64,000 nucleotides of DNA from Avena insularis (Eukaryota > Streptophyta > Magnoliopsida > Poales > Poaceae). The translations under genes were made by a program, and so were the position numbers. The notes under the pieces were generated by a model. It was not told the origin of the DNA. It worked only from the letters and a program-made list of their open reading frames with translations, and did no database searches. Numbering within the stretch: position 1 is the first letter of the stretch; each line of letters begins with the position of its first letter. The DNA is taken from the NCBI GenBank assembly GCA_023614405.1, contig CM042689.1, forward strand, positions 333,350,305-333,414,304, given 5' to 3'. Shown here in pieces: positions 33,821 through 46,503 of the stretch.

Positions 33821-35754
33821 ATGAATTCTGCTGAGAACACCAAGTTGTGTGACTTCACTAGCACAAACAACAATGATTTCCTGAGTACACCTATTGCTCC
33901 ACCTTCTCCTGATGCTACCTTTTATGAAATTAAACCTGCTTTGTTGAATCTTGTTATGATGCTGCTGTTGTCCACCTAAATAACTTTCTTGAACTTTGTG
34001 AGATAAAAAAATATAAGGATGTAGATGGGGATATTATTAAGATCAAATTGTTTCCTTTCTCCTTGAGAGGAAAAGCTAAAGAATTGTTGCTATCCTTGCC
34101 TAGAAATAGTATTGATTCTTAGATGAAATGCAAAGATGCTTTTACAGAGAAATACTATCCTCCTGCTAAAATTATATCTATGAGAAGTGAAATAATGAAA
34201 TTTAAACAACTTGATAATGAACATGTTGCTCAAGCTTGGGAAAGAATGAAATTTTGGTGAAGAATTGTCCCACTCATGGACTGACTGCTTGGATGATTAT
34301 CCAAACTTTTTATGCAGGATTAAACTTCACTTCAAGAAATATGTTGGATTCTTCTGCTGGAGGTACCTTTATGACCATTACTTTGGGTGCTACAACAAAG
34401 CTCCTTGATAATATGATGGTTAACTATTCTGAATGGCACACTGAGAGAGCTCCACATGGTAAGAAGGTAAATTCAGTTGAAGAAACCTCCTCCTTGAATG
34501 ATAAAATTGATGTTATCATGTCTATGCTTGTTAATGGAAAAGCTCATATTGATCCAAATAATGTTCCTTTAGCCTCTTTGGTTGCTCAAGAAGAGCAAGT
34601 TGATGTGAACATCATTATAAATAACAATTTTAACAACAATGCCTATAAGAATAATTTTGGTAACAATAATTATAGGCCATATCCTCCCAATAATGGTAAT
34701 TCTTATGGAAATTCCTACAACAACAATAGAAGTGCTCCCTATGAACTTGAAGTCATGATTAAAGACTTTTTTTTAGTAAACAAACTACTTTCAACAAGAC
34801 TGTGGAGGAAAAGCTTTTGAATGTTGAGGAAAATATTTTATCTTTGTCTAAAGCATAATCCTCTTTGATTAATAAGATGGCTGCTAAACCTGAAACCTTG
34901 GAAAGTACCTTTGATGCTACTCATTCCATACAATTTACTATTGATGAAAATTTTAGACTGTTAGCTAAATTGCATGCTAAGTGGGAAAGAGAAGCTGAAA
35001 TTGCTAGAAACAATAGTATTTGTACTATTACCACCACCAATGTTGATGCTACCAAACCACAAGAAGTCCCCATTCCTCCTACAACAATTCCTAAACCCAA
35101 TAAGTCTACTACCTATGATGCTAAGTTTGATTTTGATCTTGATGGTTGCAATATTTCTAAAGTGATTATGTTCCTACAAAAGCTTGCTAGAAGTCCTAAT
35201 GCTAGTGCTATGAATATGGATTTTACAAAACACATTACAGATGCTCTCATTAAAATTAAGGAAGAAAAATTGAAACACAAAGCTTCTATTCCTAGGAAAT
35301 TAGAAGATAGTTGGGAACCCATCATTAATATGCAAGTGACTTACTTTGATCTCAAAACTTCATGTGACCTTGGTTCTAGTGTCACTATTATGCCTAGAAA
35401 GATTTATGAAATGCTTGATTTGCCACCTTTGGAAGATTGCTATTTGGATGTCCCACTAAAAAGAAACTCATGGGGAGTATTAATGATGTTATTATTATGG
35501 TTAACAATGCCTATGTCCCTGTTGATTTCTATGTTTTGGATGTTGAATGCAATGCTTCTTGTCCTATTACTTTGGAAAGACCTTTTCTTAGAACTGTTGG
35601 TGCCATCATTGCTATGAAAGAAGGCACCATTAAATATCAATTACCATTCAAGAAAAGTATTGAACACTTCCCTATGAGGAGAGATAATTTACGTTTTGAT
35701 CCTCCTTTTAAAGCAAAATTTGATGTCGATGCTTCTTCATTTGAAAATATTTGA
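33821..35754 (+). pseudogene. gag-protease of the Athila-like element, degenerate
   Basis: ATG 33821 opens MNSAENTKLCDF. The gag core continues in pieces: DGDIIKIKLFPFSLRGKAKE, a stop at 34120-34122, KCKDAFTEKYYPPAKI, then a frame change near 34255 into a 34236-34820 piece ending in an Asn-rich stretch (34600-34730). A further piece (34865-35460) has the retropepsin-like site CDLGSSVTIMPRKIYEML. After one more frame change near 35455 comes NNAYVPVDFYVLDVECNASC, then ITLERPFLRTVGAI, and the end at 35754. The active site reads DLGS where many relatives have DLGA. At least three frameshifts or stops inactivate it. Confidence 0.8.
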
Positions 35755-38472
35755 TTCTTGCTTCTTGTGCCTAACATAAAGGCGTTAAAGAAAAGTACTT
35801 TTTGGGAGATAACCCAATAGTTTTCTTGAGTCTTGGAAGTTATTAATTCTGTAATAACCTCTCATTATCCTTTTTATTTGATTTTTGTGCCAAGAATAGC
35901 CTCTAACAAGAGGGAAGTAAGATTTGGGGAAGTGTTGTCCCGAAACAGATTTTTGTGCTTCACTTTAAAAATTCGTGAAAATCTCTGTATGTAGGATTGA
36001 GCTGTAATTTTCTGAATAAATCCCACAGGTTATTATCTAACTTTGATTAGTTCAACACTTTTTTATTTGAGCAACATAAGGTCTTCGAAAAAATCGATTT
36101 TTACCTGCTGGTCTGTTTTGACAGATTTCTGCCATTATTTGCATTTGCCTCTTATCGATTTCTCTTTGGTGAATTGATATTTTTAAAGGAATTGCTACAG
36201 TAGCTTGTGTTTTTAATGAAAATTTTGTTGTTTTGAAACTAGACACAAAGGTTTATTATTTTGAATGCACTAATGTTGCTAATGAAGACTGTGTGAAGTT
36301 TTGTATGAAGGCAAATTTTCAAGTGTAGGGGAAGAATGATATGATAAGATGAAGAATGGTCAAAAGCTCAAGCTTTGTGATGCCACACCATGTCACCTCA
36401 AGAAATATTCAAGATTTACAAGCATCAAAGCTTGGGGATGCCCAAGGCATCCCTTGTTCATCAATAAAAATCTCAGGTCTCTTTCTAGACACTTCATTTT
36501 TATTGTTTCATGCACTATTGTGTTGTTCTTGGAGCGTCTTAGTTTTTGTTTTTTGTTTTCGTTTGCTTAGCTTTCTTGAATAAAGTAGTTGGACCCCCTC
36601 TTTCGCTGTGTTGTTTCAAATAAGTTGATTGGTGTTGTAAAAGAGTAGAAAGTTTCATGCTTATAGTGATACAAAAGGGATCTTGTTTTGACTGTGATTT
36701 AGACTCTATCATGTCTTGCTAGATGTTGTTTTGACCTTATGCTTAGTTATTATTGTTGTAGCATGACTTATTCCAAACAATTGAGATTGCTTAATGTGCC
36801 TTGAAAGAATCATGCGTTGTTTTAGCATACAAAAGCATCATATTGTGGTATTCACCTTTGATGCTTTATTTGGGTTGACTTGGCACATGCTCACACCATG
36901 TTATGACTATGAACCAGTCACCTTAGCCTCTATGATCATTTAGTTTTTGACTTGTGGTACCACTTTATGCTTTGATTGATAATGTTTTGTCGCTTTGCAT
37001 GATTATGGCCATTATTGCTCTCTTAGTTGGTCGCTCCTAGTCTTTTGCTAGCCTCCACTTGTATTGAGTAAGCTGTACTCATGCATCCAACTCCCAAGAA
37101 ACCAAGTTATTCCAAAGAGTCCACTATAAATTCATATGCATGGTGTGTTACACCATTCCAAGTATATTCTTGTTTTATCTATCTTCCAAATTAAACTTGT
37201 TATGTGAAAAGTGATTAAAGCTCTCACAAACTTGATGACACACTTTATTTTTCTTGCCCCTACTAAACTTGAACCATTGTTTCATCTATGGTGTATATGC
37301 TTGCACTTATAAGTTGGGAATTAGCAGAACCGTGCTGTCACGAGGAACGCTTTCAACACCTGTAAGTATCTACCCAGTTGATATCATGTTCTTTTGTTTA
37401 TGGATGTCGGCAGTGTGAAATAAAAGAGGAGCTTGTAAGTCCATGGAGTTATGTATATGTGTTAGAGAAACGCCTGGGCCGCTAGCCTAAGCCATGCCTA
37501 ATCATGGTGGAAACTTGCAGCATCACCATAGTGAGCAATCTATGAAGCATTCTTTTTATAAAAAAAGAGAGATGGAAAAAAGAGAAAAAAAGGAAAGAAT
37601 AGAAAAAACACCATTTTCCCATGGTAAATAAGAAGATTGCTGAGATGCTCATTGTCTGTTGCCTTATCATTTTGATATGGGATAGCTCCTATGTCATGGG
37701 GCAAGGGGTACCCCGTTGGCGGTTCTCTATGATGCACATATATTTACAATGACAAGAACTTACCGGTAACTAAAGTTGAGTAGCATGAGGAATGGCCCTC
37801 GTACTCAAGGGACATGAGATTGCCAACTTATACTTTGTCAAGCATATACTCCATATTTTGTTCACTTTAACCTTAATCACTTCAAGATGCTTGTGATAGG
37901 GGCAATGAGAGCTGAAAGCTAACAAGTACGATAATTTTTGGAAGCTCTTTATGAAACTTGAAATCCCTGCTTCCCTGGGAAGGGCCTTTCTTCCACTTTT
38001 ATATTGAGTCTCCACCTTCTTTATTTAGGCACCAATTAAGAGCACATAGTTTTCATTCTTAGTTCTATGTGCATTGTCCCAAAACTTATTGATTGATTCA
38101 TAATGTTGATATTGCTTATTCTTGAACTATTTGTATCTAGTCACCCTTATGAACTTTGAAGGTGTCCTATGCATTTATGTTTTGCTACTCCATGAGGGAC
38201 AAGCTGAATGCCACTATGCTCTGTTTTCTATATGTGAAACAAACAAACGGCTTTCAATGCATTGTTATTCATGATCTTTGTTTGTATCCTTTCATGTTGC
38301 AGCATAGTTACTTTGCCTTATTGTTAGAACTTCATCTTTCATGCTCATGTTTAGAGTACTTTGATCCCAGCTTTAAATGCTTGCAAATGGTATGATCAAG
38401 ATTGTGATGGTGCATGTCACCTACAAAATTATTCTTTTTATCACTTACCTACTCGAGGACGAGCAGGAGTTA
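35755..38472. other. Non-coding 3' interior of the Athila-like element
   Basis: 2.7 kb where pol would be, with no RT or integrase motif in any frame. It contains a perfect GGGATGCC/GGCATCCC hairpin (36434-36452) after AAGCTTG, and a purine-rich tract at 37555-37615. Short open frames have no recognisable domain. Confidence 0.7.
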
Positions 38473-38486
38473 AGCTTGGGGATGCT
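38473..38486 (+). other. Polypurine tract of the Athila-like element
   Basis: AAGCTTGGGGATGC immediately before the 3' LTR start TGATACGTC. Confidence 0.75.
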
Positions 38487-38524
38487 TGATACGTCATAAA
38501 CGTATCTATAATTTGTGATGTTCC
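38487..38524 (+). repeat. 3' LTR of the Athila-like element, first 38 bp
   Basis: TGATACGTCATAAACGTATC matches 31992 onward apart from a few substitutions. It stops at 38524, where the copia LTR is inserted; GTTCC (38520-38524) is the presumed target duplication. Confidence 0.85.
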
Positions 38525-40172
38525 TGTAGGGGTTCGTAGCATGGAAAACAAAAAAATTCTACCGCATGCAAACAAACAAGCCAAGATCTATCTACTAGAT
38601 TGTAGCAACGAGTCGATAGAGGAACTCACCCTCGAAGATTCCAAAGCGGTTAACGAGAGCAGATTCTCGTGGGTGATGTAGTCGTACTCTTGCCTATCTC
38701 AAAATCGCGTAGACGATCCTTCCGGCGCTGCGTTCGACATGCACTGATGAAGACCTTCCTCTCCCTTGTTCCAGCAGGCGGTGGAGGTTGTAGCACTCTT
38801 CTCGCGATTCTGGCAGCATGACGGTGTGGTACCGGAAGTAGAGGGGAGATCTCACAGGGCTTCGCCTTAAGCCGGAGCGAGTATGGTGGACTATGAGAGA
38901 GGCCTTGGCGATCTAGGGTTTAGAGGGCACCAAGGGGAGACTGTAGCCGGCGTCTAGGGTTTGGGATCACCCCAACTCGGCGAATTGGTGGTGCCCTAGG
39001 CGGCGGCAGCAGCAGGGGTGGTGGCGCCGGCGGCTTAGGGTTAGGGTTTCTGGGTATGAGAGGTGTAGGCTAGAGGGGCAGCCCTGCCCCTCCTTATATA
39101 GGTGGGAGGGCACGGCTTGGGAGTAGGGAGTCCTCCCCCAAGTCGGCCTCCTTGGCCGGCGGGTGGAGGGAGGAGGACTTCCTCCCCAAGTAGGTTTCCT
39201 ACTCTCCCTCCACCAAGCAAACTTGTCGTTTGACTTTTCAAATTGGCGTTTGACTTTTCAAACTAGGATTTGATTTCTTCCTATATTTTGCCCAGCCAAG
39301 TGACCTAGTACATGATGCAACCATTCCATATTGTTATGACACATTCATGTACCCTTCCCCTCAAGAGTGTCGGACCTTCCGGACCCTTCTAGAACATTCT
39401 CGGTGAAAACACCGGAATCATTCCCCAACTCCGAAACAGGACTTTCCTTATATGAATCTTATTCTCCGGACCATTCCGGATCTCCTCGTGATATCCCGGA
39501 TCCCATCCGAGACTCCGAACAACATTCGGTCTCTTACTCATCATTCCATAACTACTCAACAACATCGAATCCTTAAGTGTGTCTCCCTATGGTTCGTGAA
39601 TTATGCGGACATGACCGAGACACTTCTCCGATCAATAACCAATAGAGGAATCTGGAAATTCATATGGCTCACACATATTTCTACAATTACTTTGCGATCG
39701 AATGAACCACTTACATACGATACCAATTTCCCTTTGTCTCATGATAGTTTACTTATCCGAGGTTTTGATCGTCGGTATCTCTGCATACCTAGTTCAACCT
39801 CGTTACCGATAAGTACTCTTTTCTCGTTCCCGTGATATGTGATCCCTTGTGAGCCAGTCACATGCTTGCAAGCTAATTGGATGACATTCCACCGAGAGGG
39901 CCCAGAGTATATCTATCTGTCATATGGATGGACAAATCCCACTCTTGATCCATGAGCCTCAACCCATACTTTCCGAACACTCAATGCCACCTTTATAGCC
40001 ACCCAGTTACGGTGTGGTGTTTGATGTCATCAAAGCATCCTTCCGGTGATGGTGATTAACATGATCTCATGGTCGAAGGAATTAGGTTACTATGTATCAG
40101 AAAGCTTATAGCGAATGAACTATATTAAATGACTTGATCTTTATGCTACGCTTATCTATAGGAGTATATCCA
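38525..40172 (-). mobile_element. Copia LTR, same family as 29803-31655, interrupted
   Basis: The plus strand starts TGTAGGGGTTCGTAGCATGG, the reverse complement of the solo LTR end, and follows that LTR in reverse for 1.65 kb. A TATATAAGGA box is at about 39092-39101 on the minus strand. It is cut by element A at 40172 and the rest lies outside the window. Long open frames here (39367-39835) mirror those in the solo LTR and are not genes. Confidence 0.88.
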
Positions 40173-43100
40173 TGTCACATCCCAAGATTTTCCAAATCTT
40201 GTAATGTGAAAAATAAATAAACAAAATAAATAATTGTTGAAAATTAGGGTGAAAAGAAACTTTTGTTTCTAAATCAAAATTTAAAATCCCATCTTGAACA
40301 AACTTTGGTTAATAATTGAATCCAACTAAATTCAAATCAAAGTGGAATGCATTCATCATAAAATGCATCTTGAAATTTAAACACTTGGAGAATAAACCAA
40401 AACCCTAAAACCCTAATGGAAGAAAATCATTTTCAAGTTATCTCTAAGACTATGGATTCGATCCATATAAAAATTGGTCAAACAAACATTTCAAGTTGAT
40501 CAAGAATGACTATTAGAGATATTATGAAACCATATGAATTGGATTCACTTAATTTGGAGCCATAGATAAAATCTTATGAATTTAATAAGATAAGGAAATT
40601 GAATTTCCAAAGCTAATAAAGCATCTATCTATAAATCCATACCAAATGGTGAGCAAATAATCCTAAATATATTTAAAAGGATAAACAAATATTAAATAAG
40701 ATTTTACCAATTGGAATCACCAAGTTTGGATCTATAAATAAAAAGATATGGGTTTTATTAGATAAAGAAAGAATTATTAAATGAGGAATATTTAAAGGCT
40801 AAATTAACTCTTGACCTAATCCATAAGCAAATGGAACGAATATAATCCAAATCCAAATAAAATAAAGGATAAGGAATTTTCCAAATAAAATAAAATGGCA
40901 TTAACCAAATCCTATTCTATTTTAATAAAGATAAAATCCCTATTAGAAATGATTAAATAAATCATGGGAAAATAGAACTTGGAATTTACCCAAGTGGAAT
41001 AAAAGTTATTTAATTAACTTAAATAAGATCAAAGAAATCTTCCAAATAAAATTTATGGATTTAAAACTATATTTAATATCATTAGAATAAAGACAAATAC
41101 CCAATTTTAAATGATTAATAAATCATATTAAAAACATTCCAAATAATTCAAGGAGAATTATTTGACACTCAAATAAACAAATAAAACCTACTGAAAAGAT
41201 TTGGAAAAATTTAGAATTCAAATGGAGTTTGAAAAACATTATTAAATCTTATTAGAATTAATACAAGGGCTTATTTTAATTAATTAATATCCCCTAAAAA
41301 GAATAAATATATTATTCTAAATTTGACTTCAGAATATGTTATTAAACATTATTTGAATATACTCAAAGTTTGGTTGAAGTTTGAAATTCAAAAGTTGTTT
41401 GAATTGATTAAACAAAATCAAAACAGATTAATGAAAATAGAAAAGGAAAAACAATTAGTACAAAAAAAATGAAAAGGAGCAGCCCAGCCCAACTAAGCCC
41501 ATCTGGCCCAGCAGCCCAGCTCTCTCCTCTCTCCCCCGAAGCGTTTTTCTCTCACTCACGAATTGACCCGCATAGAGAATGACAACCGGACCCCACCCCC
41601 ACTCTCACTCACTCGCTGACGCCAGGCCCCACCGCCAGCTCCTTTCATTCTCACCCGCGCGCTAACCTCGCCGGCGGTTTCTGCCGTTAAAAGCTCGCTT
41701 GATTCCTCTTTAATCTCGTGTTGATTCAGCCCCGCGATCATGCGTACATAAGCGCCTGCCCTCTCTCTCTCTTTTCCCTCACTCACCGCACCTCCTCCAT
41801 CCTAGGGCTGCCCGAATTCCTCTCGGCAACACCTACTGCTCCGGCGAGCCCTTTCATCAATTCCAGCCAGTCCCCGTCGCCCCTCGCCTCCTCAACCATG
41901 CGAGCTTGCTCCCCATATCCCTACGCACCTCCTTGTGACTCTAGCTCACTCGCGCTCGGTCCAGAACGTCGGCAACGTCTTCACTAGTGCGCCACCGATG
42001 ACCCCGCAACTCCGGTGAGCCCTAGAACTCGACTCCGTGCGCGCCTCGACCAGTGGATCATGCCGTTTTGTTCGCCTGTGTCTTATGCATCTCCAGGTGC
42101 TCGCCAATCAACCGCGCACGATCTACAACCTCGTCTCTGACTGCGACAGTACGAGCCCATCGCCAGGCAGACCTCCGGTGAGTAATCCCCATCACCACCG
42201 TGCGCCCCTCGACAAACGGCAAGCACCTTGAGCATCAGCAGCAAGCTGCGAACCCGGTGAGCCTTCCCTTTACTCCTTTTGCTTCCTATATCGCCGGCTC
42301 CGCCGTAGCCAGAGTGCGCGCCGCCACTCGATGGTTAGCGTGCTGTGCACCGTAGGATCCAGATCCAAGCGCCACGACAGATTCATAATCGAAGGGGTAT
42401 GAGTGTCTCTGTGCCGCACGATCTGTTTAAAATCCAACGCACCAGAGAGGTCGATCCAACCGAAATGGTATGGACCAATAGAAACGTTCCACGTGGCCCT
42501 GTCTGTTTTAATAAAAACAGATTTGATCTATTTGTTGTTGAATTATGTAAAATTCATAACTTTCAAACCACACGTCCAAATTTTGCAAATTTTATATCAA
42601 TGGAATCAGCAAGACAAATCCTACCCAACCATGCCCTTTGTTTAGTAATTTGTTTCTGATAAAATGGTTGTTTTTGCAGAAACTTGTGTAGGTATATTTT
42701 GGATATAAAATTTGTTCTAAAATTATTTTTGTGATGGAACCTTTGGCAAATGGATTGTTTTGAACCTACTGACCATAGAAATCAATTTGTGGTTTCAAAA
42801 ACATATTTGGTGAAGCAAAAGAATAAATCTTTGATTTAAATCACTCCTAGTCAAATAAAAATAATGTTTATATATTAAAAATGCTTTTGGAGGAAAACCC
42901 TTTGCGAAATGTTTTGATTTAAACTCTCTAACCCTAAACACAAAGATTTATGTTTTGAAAACATATTTTGTGAACCCTATAAAATTTATTGCTTTGCTAA
43001 AGGCATTTTCAACCACATAAAATATTGATTTGGTATTAAAATGGTTTATAAGTAAAAACCTTTGCAAATGGTTTTGCCATTTTTATAAAATGACCAATAG

Positions 43101-44713
43101 GTGTTTTAGAATGTTTATAGCATGTTAGAAACCACTTTTCCAAATAAAACAATCTTTAGCATGCTTGCATGCATTACTTTGTTTTCATTAATTTATGTGT
43201 TGTTGCTTGAATGGTAGTTTGAAATATTGCTTGCTTGATTGAATTGTAGTGATTTGAAGAGTGTGAGTATTGCAAGATCAAGGAGTGAAATTATATTCTC
43301 TACCAAAAAGGCAAGTGATGCTTCATACTTTTGTCCCATTATTTTCACTATGCATTAGTGATATTTCTAAGTAGGACTTGCATGGAATTTTTGCTAAGTA
43401 TAAACTATGCCAGGGGAAATCCTAGTAGATGAAACCTTAGTAGAAATTTCCTAAGTTAAGATTCCTACTACTATCATGCTTAGTCTAGCTAGTAGAAAAC
43501 AAGGGTGGATTATATTCATGCTATGGAATATTTCTAAGTCAAGGACTTGTGTTTTGTTTAATAAAACAACTAAGTGAATGAATCACCTGGGTGGAATGGA
43601 AGGAATGGTTTGTGTTGAGTGGTTACACAAGGCCCATTTCTATGGTTTACCTTGTGTATCTCACTTGTGGATGGCCACCTAGGAACAAAGAGATTTGAGA
43701 TGTCAAATGTTGAGAAGCTTCAAGTGCATCCACTTGGCATTATGGGCTCTGCCTGGATCATATAGGTTGCAATAACTTAGCCAAATGGACAGTTGGTGGT
43801 AGGGGATGATAGGTTGGAACGTGTCCATTCTGGTCTAAGGGAAGGCTTCTGAAAGATCTTGTCTTGGTGAAACCAAGTCTTGTGGGGAAAGTGCACCACC
43901 TCTGCAGAGTGTAAAAATCTAAGTACTTATCCATGTCCCTAGTAAAGGACAATTTGAGCATCAAGACATGGAAGCTATCAAGAATCTACTCATCCCAATT
44001 TCTAAGTTAAAAACTTGTGGTTGAACAAGGGTTGAAGGATCACCAATTTCTATTGGGAGATGCCTTGGGTGATTTTTGTCAAGCAAAAACTTAGTGTTTT
44101 CAAATGATAAGGAAAATCTATTTTGAGCAAAGCAAGCCTAATCTCCACTTAGCCAAATGCATATAGATGATAGACTCCACTATATTACCATAGTATCACT
44201 TGCCAATACAATTCAAATGTATTGACCCTTGTGGCTGTAACTTATTATGTTGCAGGTTTGTACGATGTTAGTGAGATGTGTTGATTAGGATTACAAGTCT
44301 ACAACCAACATGTTTGCCTGTGGCACTTTGAAGATGAAGGACCCCATGCTATTGTTATATTCTGCTGCATTGTAATGAGATAGCCAAATGAGCTATGTAA
44401 GATGTAATAAATTATTTTATTCCTGGTTGTAAAGTTGTATTATGACCTTTGTTTCTTGATATTACTCCCTCTGTTTAGAAATATAAGATGTTTTAGGTTT
44501 GAGAAGGAGGTGTATTTAGACATGTTTTAGTGTATAGGTTCAAACGAATCTAGACACTAAAAGGTGTCTAGATACATCTCATTCACAAACCTAAAACATC
44601 TTATATTTCCAAACTGAGGGAGTACATCTTAACTGTGGATGCTAGCTATTGATCCAGGGACTAGCATTGTAAACACAGGGATCTCTACCTTATTAAAGGT
44701 TGGGAACCTTACA
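40173..44713 (+). repeat. 5' LTR of element A
   Basis: TGTCACATCCC...AACCTTACA. A 33-nt hairpin lies at 40176-40208. An AT-rich part reaches about 41470, followed by a GC-rich stretch (41500-42450) with several exon-like CTCCG-GTGAG junctions, then a lower-GC part. A palindrome variant is at 43919-43930 and a MITE at 44465-44622. Short open frames in the GC part (41718-42231) show no domain. Confidence 0.88.
44465..44622. mobile_element. Stowaway-type MITE (Tc1/mariner, non-autonomous)
   Basis: 158 bp starting CTCCCTCTGTTTAGAAATAT and ending as its imperfect reverse complement ...TTTCCAAACTGAGGGAG. It is flanked by TA at 44463-44464 and 44623-44624. The interior is largely palindromic (ACACTAAAA / ACATGTTTTAGTGT). 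It resembles the Thalos-like Stowaway of Triticeae by size. It is absent from the other related LTRs at the same place. Confidence 0.9.
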
Positions 44714-44715
44714 GA

Positions 44716-44727
44716 TGGTATCAGATC
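44716..44727 (+). other. Initiator-Met-type primer-binding site of element A
   Basis: TGGTATCAGATC, one base different from the TGGTATCAGAGC of elements B and E. Confidence 0.82.
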
Positions 44728-45355
44728 ATTGTGTTTCCTGTAGGATTTGTAAACTTAGGATTGGACAAACCCCTTAGAAAAATAGGAGTTGAATTTGTTC
44801 CAAAACATATTTGCAAACAATCTTGTAAACTCTTTCCTCAACCATTTTGGTTTTAATTCCACATCTTGTCTATTTCAACTTGATGGATAAAGGCTCCACC
44901 ATGACCAAAGACTTCAACTATATTTTCACCAAGGACTTCAACTTTGGATATCACTAAGGACTACAAGTGAGACAAGAAATGTTACTCAAGCCTTGAAGAC
45001 TAAGGAAACACAACTTAGAAGGAACCATCATCACTTTTAAGTTTTGTGACCGAGATTCAAGAAATTCTCCAAGTATACAAAGATCTTGTTCATGAAGAAT
45101 CAACTAAGAAGGATGGAAAGATCTCAAGTGAACCATATAGTTGAACCACCATGTTTAGTTTAAATTAAACACACCAACTTATGTGGTGTAACAAAAATAT
45201 TTTTGTTGCCTATAAATGTGCTTGAAACTTGTTGTTTGAATGGAGTGTTTGTTTGTGATTGCTTGCACATTGCTTGAGTGAATTGTGATGTGTGTGATTA
45301 GAATTGATTCCTTAGAAATCTTTTGCCTATTCTAATCCCAAACCAACCCAAATAG
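44728..45355 (+). other. Leader of element A
   Basis: AT-rich with no coding signal. It corresponds to the leader of element E but lacks the 24-bp array. Confidence 0.6.
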
Positions 45356-46432
45356 ATGACTTCTCCAAGAGACTCCAACATCAAGAAGGGTGACACCAAC
45401 AACCAAGAGGTCAACATGAGAGAACAACTACTAGTAAACCAAACCCATCTGAATCAGATGACAACTCAGTTTTTAGCCAACAACAATGAGTTAGACCCAA
45501 CCATGCAAAAGTTTTTGGAAATCCAATCCCAATTGTTGCAAGGGATGACCACTCAAATGATCAACATGGGAGACAACTCTTCCCAAGGAGATTATGACAA
45601 CAAGGATGTCAAGGATGATATTTTAGAAGGAACTCAAGCTTGCAATATTTGTGGAGACAAGGATCACACTTCCAAGGAACATGAAGATCAATGCCCCGAT
45701 TGTGAAGAGAAACATCCAACTAATCAATGCCCCACATATCAAGCTACTTGTTTCCTATGTGAAGGAAATAATCATGTCCCTATCCAATGCCCCATCTATT
45801 CCATAGTTCAACTAAGGAAACAAGGTGGAGTGCAACAACTGATTGCAGACTACCATGAGAGAACAACTTCTACCGACAAGGATGAAGACAAAGAAAAATC
45901 TCAGCTTGCACCTCCATGCAATATGACTCAATATGATGGACCAAAGAGGAGACATATGTATTATCCAAGGAAAAGGTCAAGGAGACCAGGAAACTTTCCC
46001 ACCTTTGAGATAAGATATGAAGAACATGAACTAGAAGCACTTTTAGCTCTGGAGAAACCCAAGAAGAAGAAGGACAAAAGCAAAGTGCAATGTTGTCATT
46101 GCAAAGAGATGGGACATTATGCCAATGAATGTCCTGAGAAGAAACAAAAATTTAAGGAAATCAACCAAGTGTGGTGCAACAACTGCAAAGAGCTAGGCCA
46201 TTATGTGTCAACTTGTCCACAGAAGATACGTGAAGAACTCAATCTTGTCACATGTTACAATTGTGGTGATCAAGGACATTATGCAAGCAACTGTCCAGAA
46301 AAGATGAAGCACAAGATAAAGCCTATGAAGGATCTCAGCCTTGTCACATGTTTCAAGTGTGGAAACAAAGGACACTATGCAGATGTTTGCCCAGAGAAGT
46401 TTCATCAAGATCCCAAGCAAGCCAAGATGTAA
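45356..46432 (+). CDS. Multi-zinc-knuckle Gag-like protein (358 aa), intact
   Basis: The only protein of element A, likely nucleocapsid-like and RNA-binding. ATG 45356 opens MTSPRDSNIKKGD, matching element E. Residues 1-95 are polar and Gln/Asn-rich, with no capsid domain I recognise. Then follow a variant knuckle CNICGDKDHTSKEH (about 97), CFLCEGNNHVPIQC (about 135), a basic linker (YPRKRSRRPGN), and four knuckles in the last 120 residues: [42 protein letters not shown] and CFKCGNKGHYADVC. The [15 protein letters not shown] type is nearly the single knuckle of the chromodomain gypsy at 53334, suggesting derivation by repeat duplication. It is open throughout. A captured cellular CNBP-like gene is an alternative I consider less likely. 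Confidence 0.82.
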   Translation: MTSPRDSNIKKGDTNNQEVNMREQLLVNQTHLNQMTTQFLANNNELDPTMQKFLEIQSQLLQGMTTQMINMGDNSSQGDYDNKDVKDDILEGTQACNICGDKDHTSKEHEDQCPDCEEKHPTNQCPTYQATCFLCEGNNHVPIQCPIYSIVQLRKQGGVQQLIADYHERTTSTDKDEDKEKSQLAPPCNMTQYDGPKRRHMYYPRKRSRRPGNFPTFEIRYEEHELEALLALEKPKKKKDKSKVQCCHCKEMGHYANECPEKKQKFKEINQVWCNNCKELGHYVSTCPQKIREELNLVTCYNCGDQGHYASNCPEKMKHKIKPMKDLSLVTCFKCGNKGHYADVCPEKFHQDPKQAKM

Positions 46433-46503
46433 TCTAGTTGGATTATTTTTAAGGGTGGTAGTACCCTAGTTGCTTTGAGGCAACTTGTAACCCTATCTTC
46501 CCC

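Noticed and set aside
37482..37737. Hydrophobic minus-strand frames (FFYSFLFFSFFHLSFF)
   Set aside because: They come from a purine-rich tract on the plus strand, not a membrane protein.
39367..39835. Long open frames in the copia LTR at 38525-40172
   Set aside because: The solo LTR shows the same frames in mirror image (30398-30947); no domain, so LTR sequence only.
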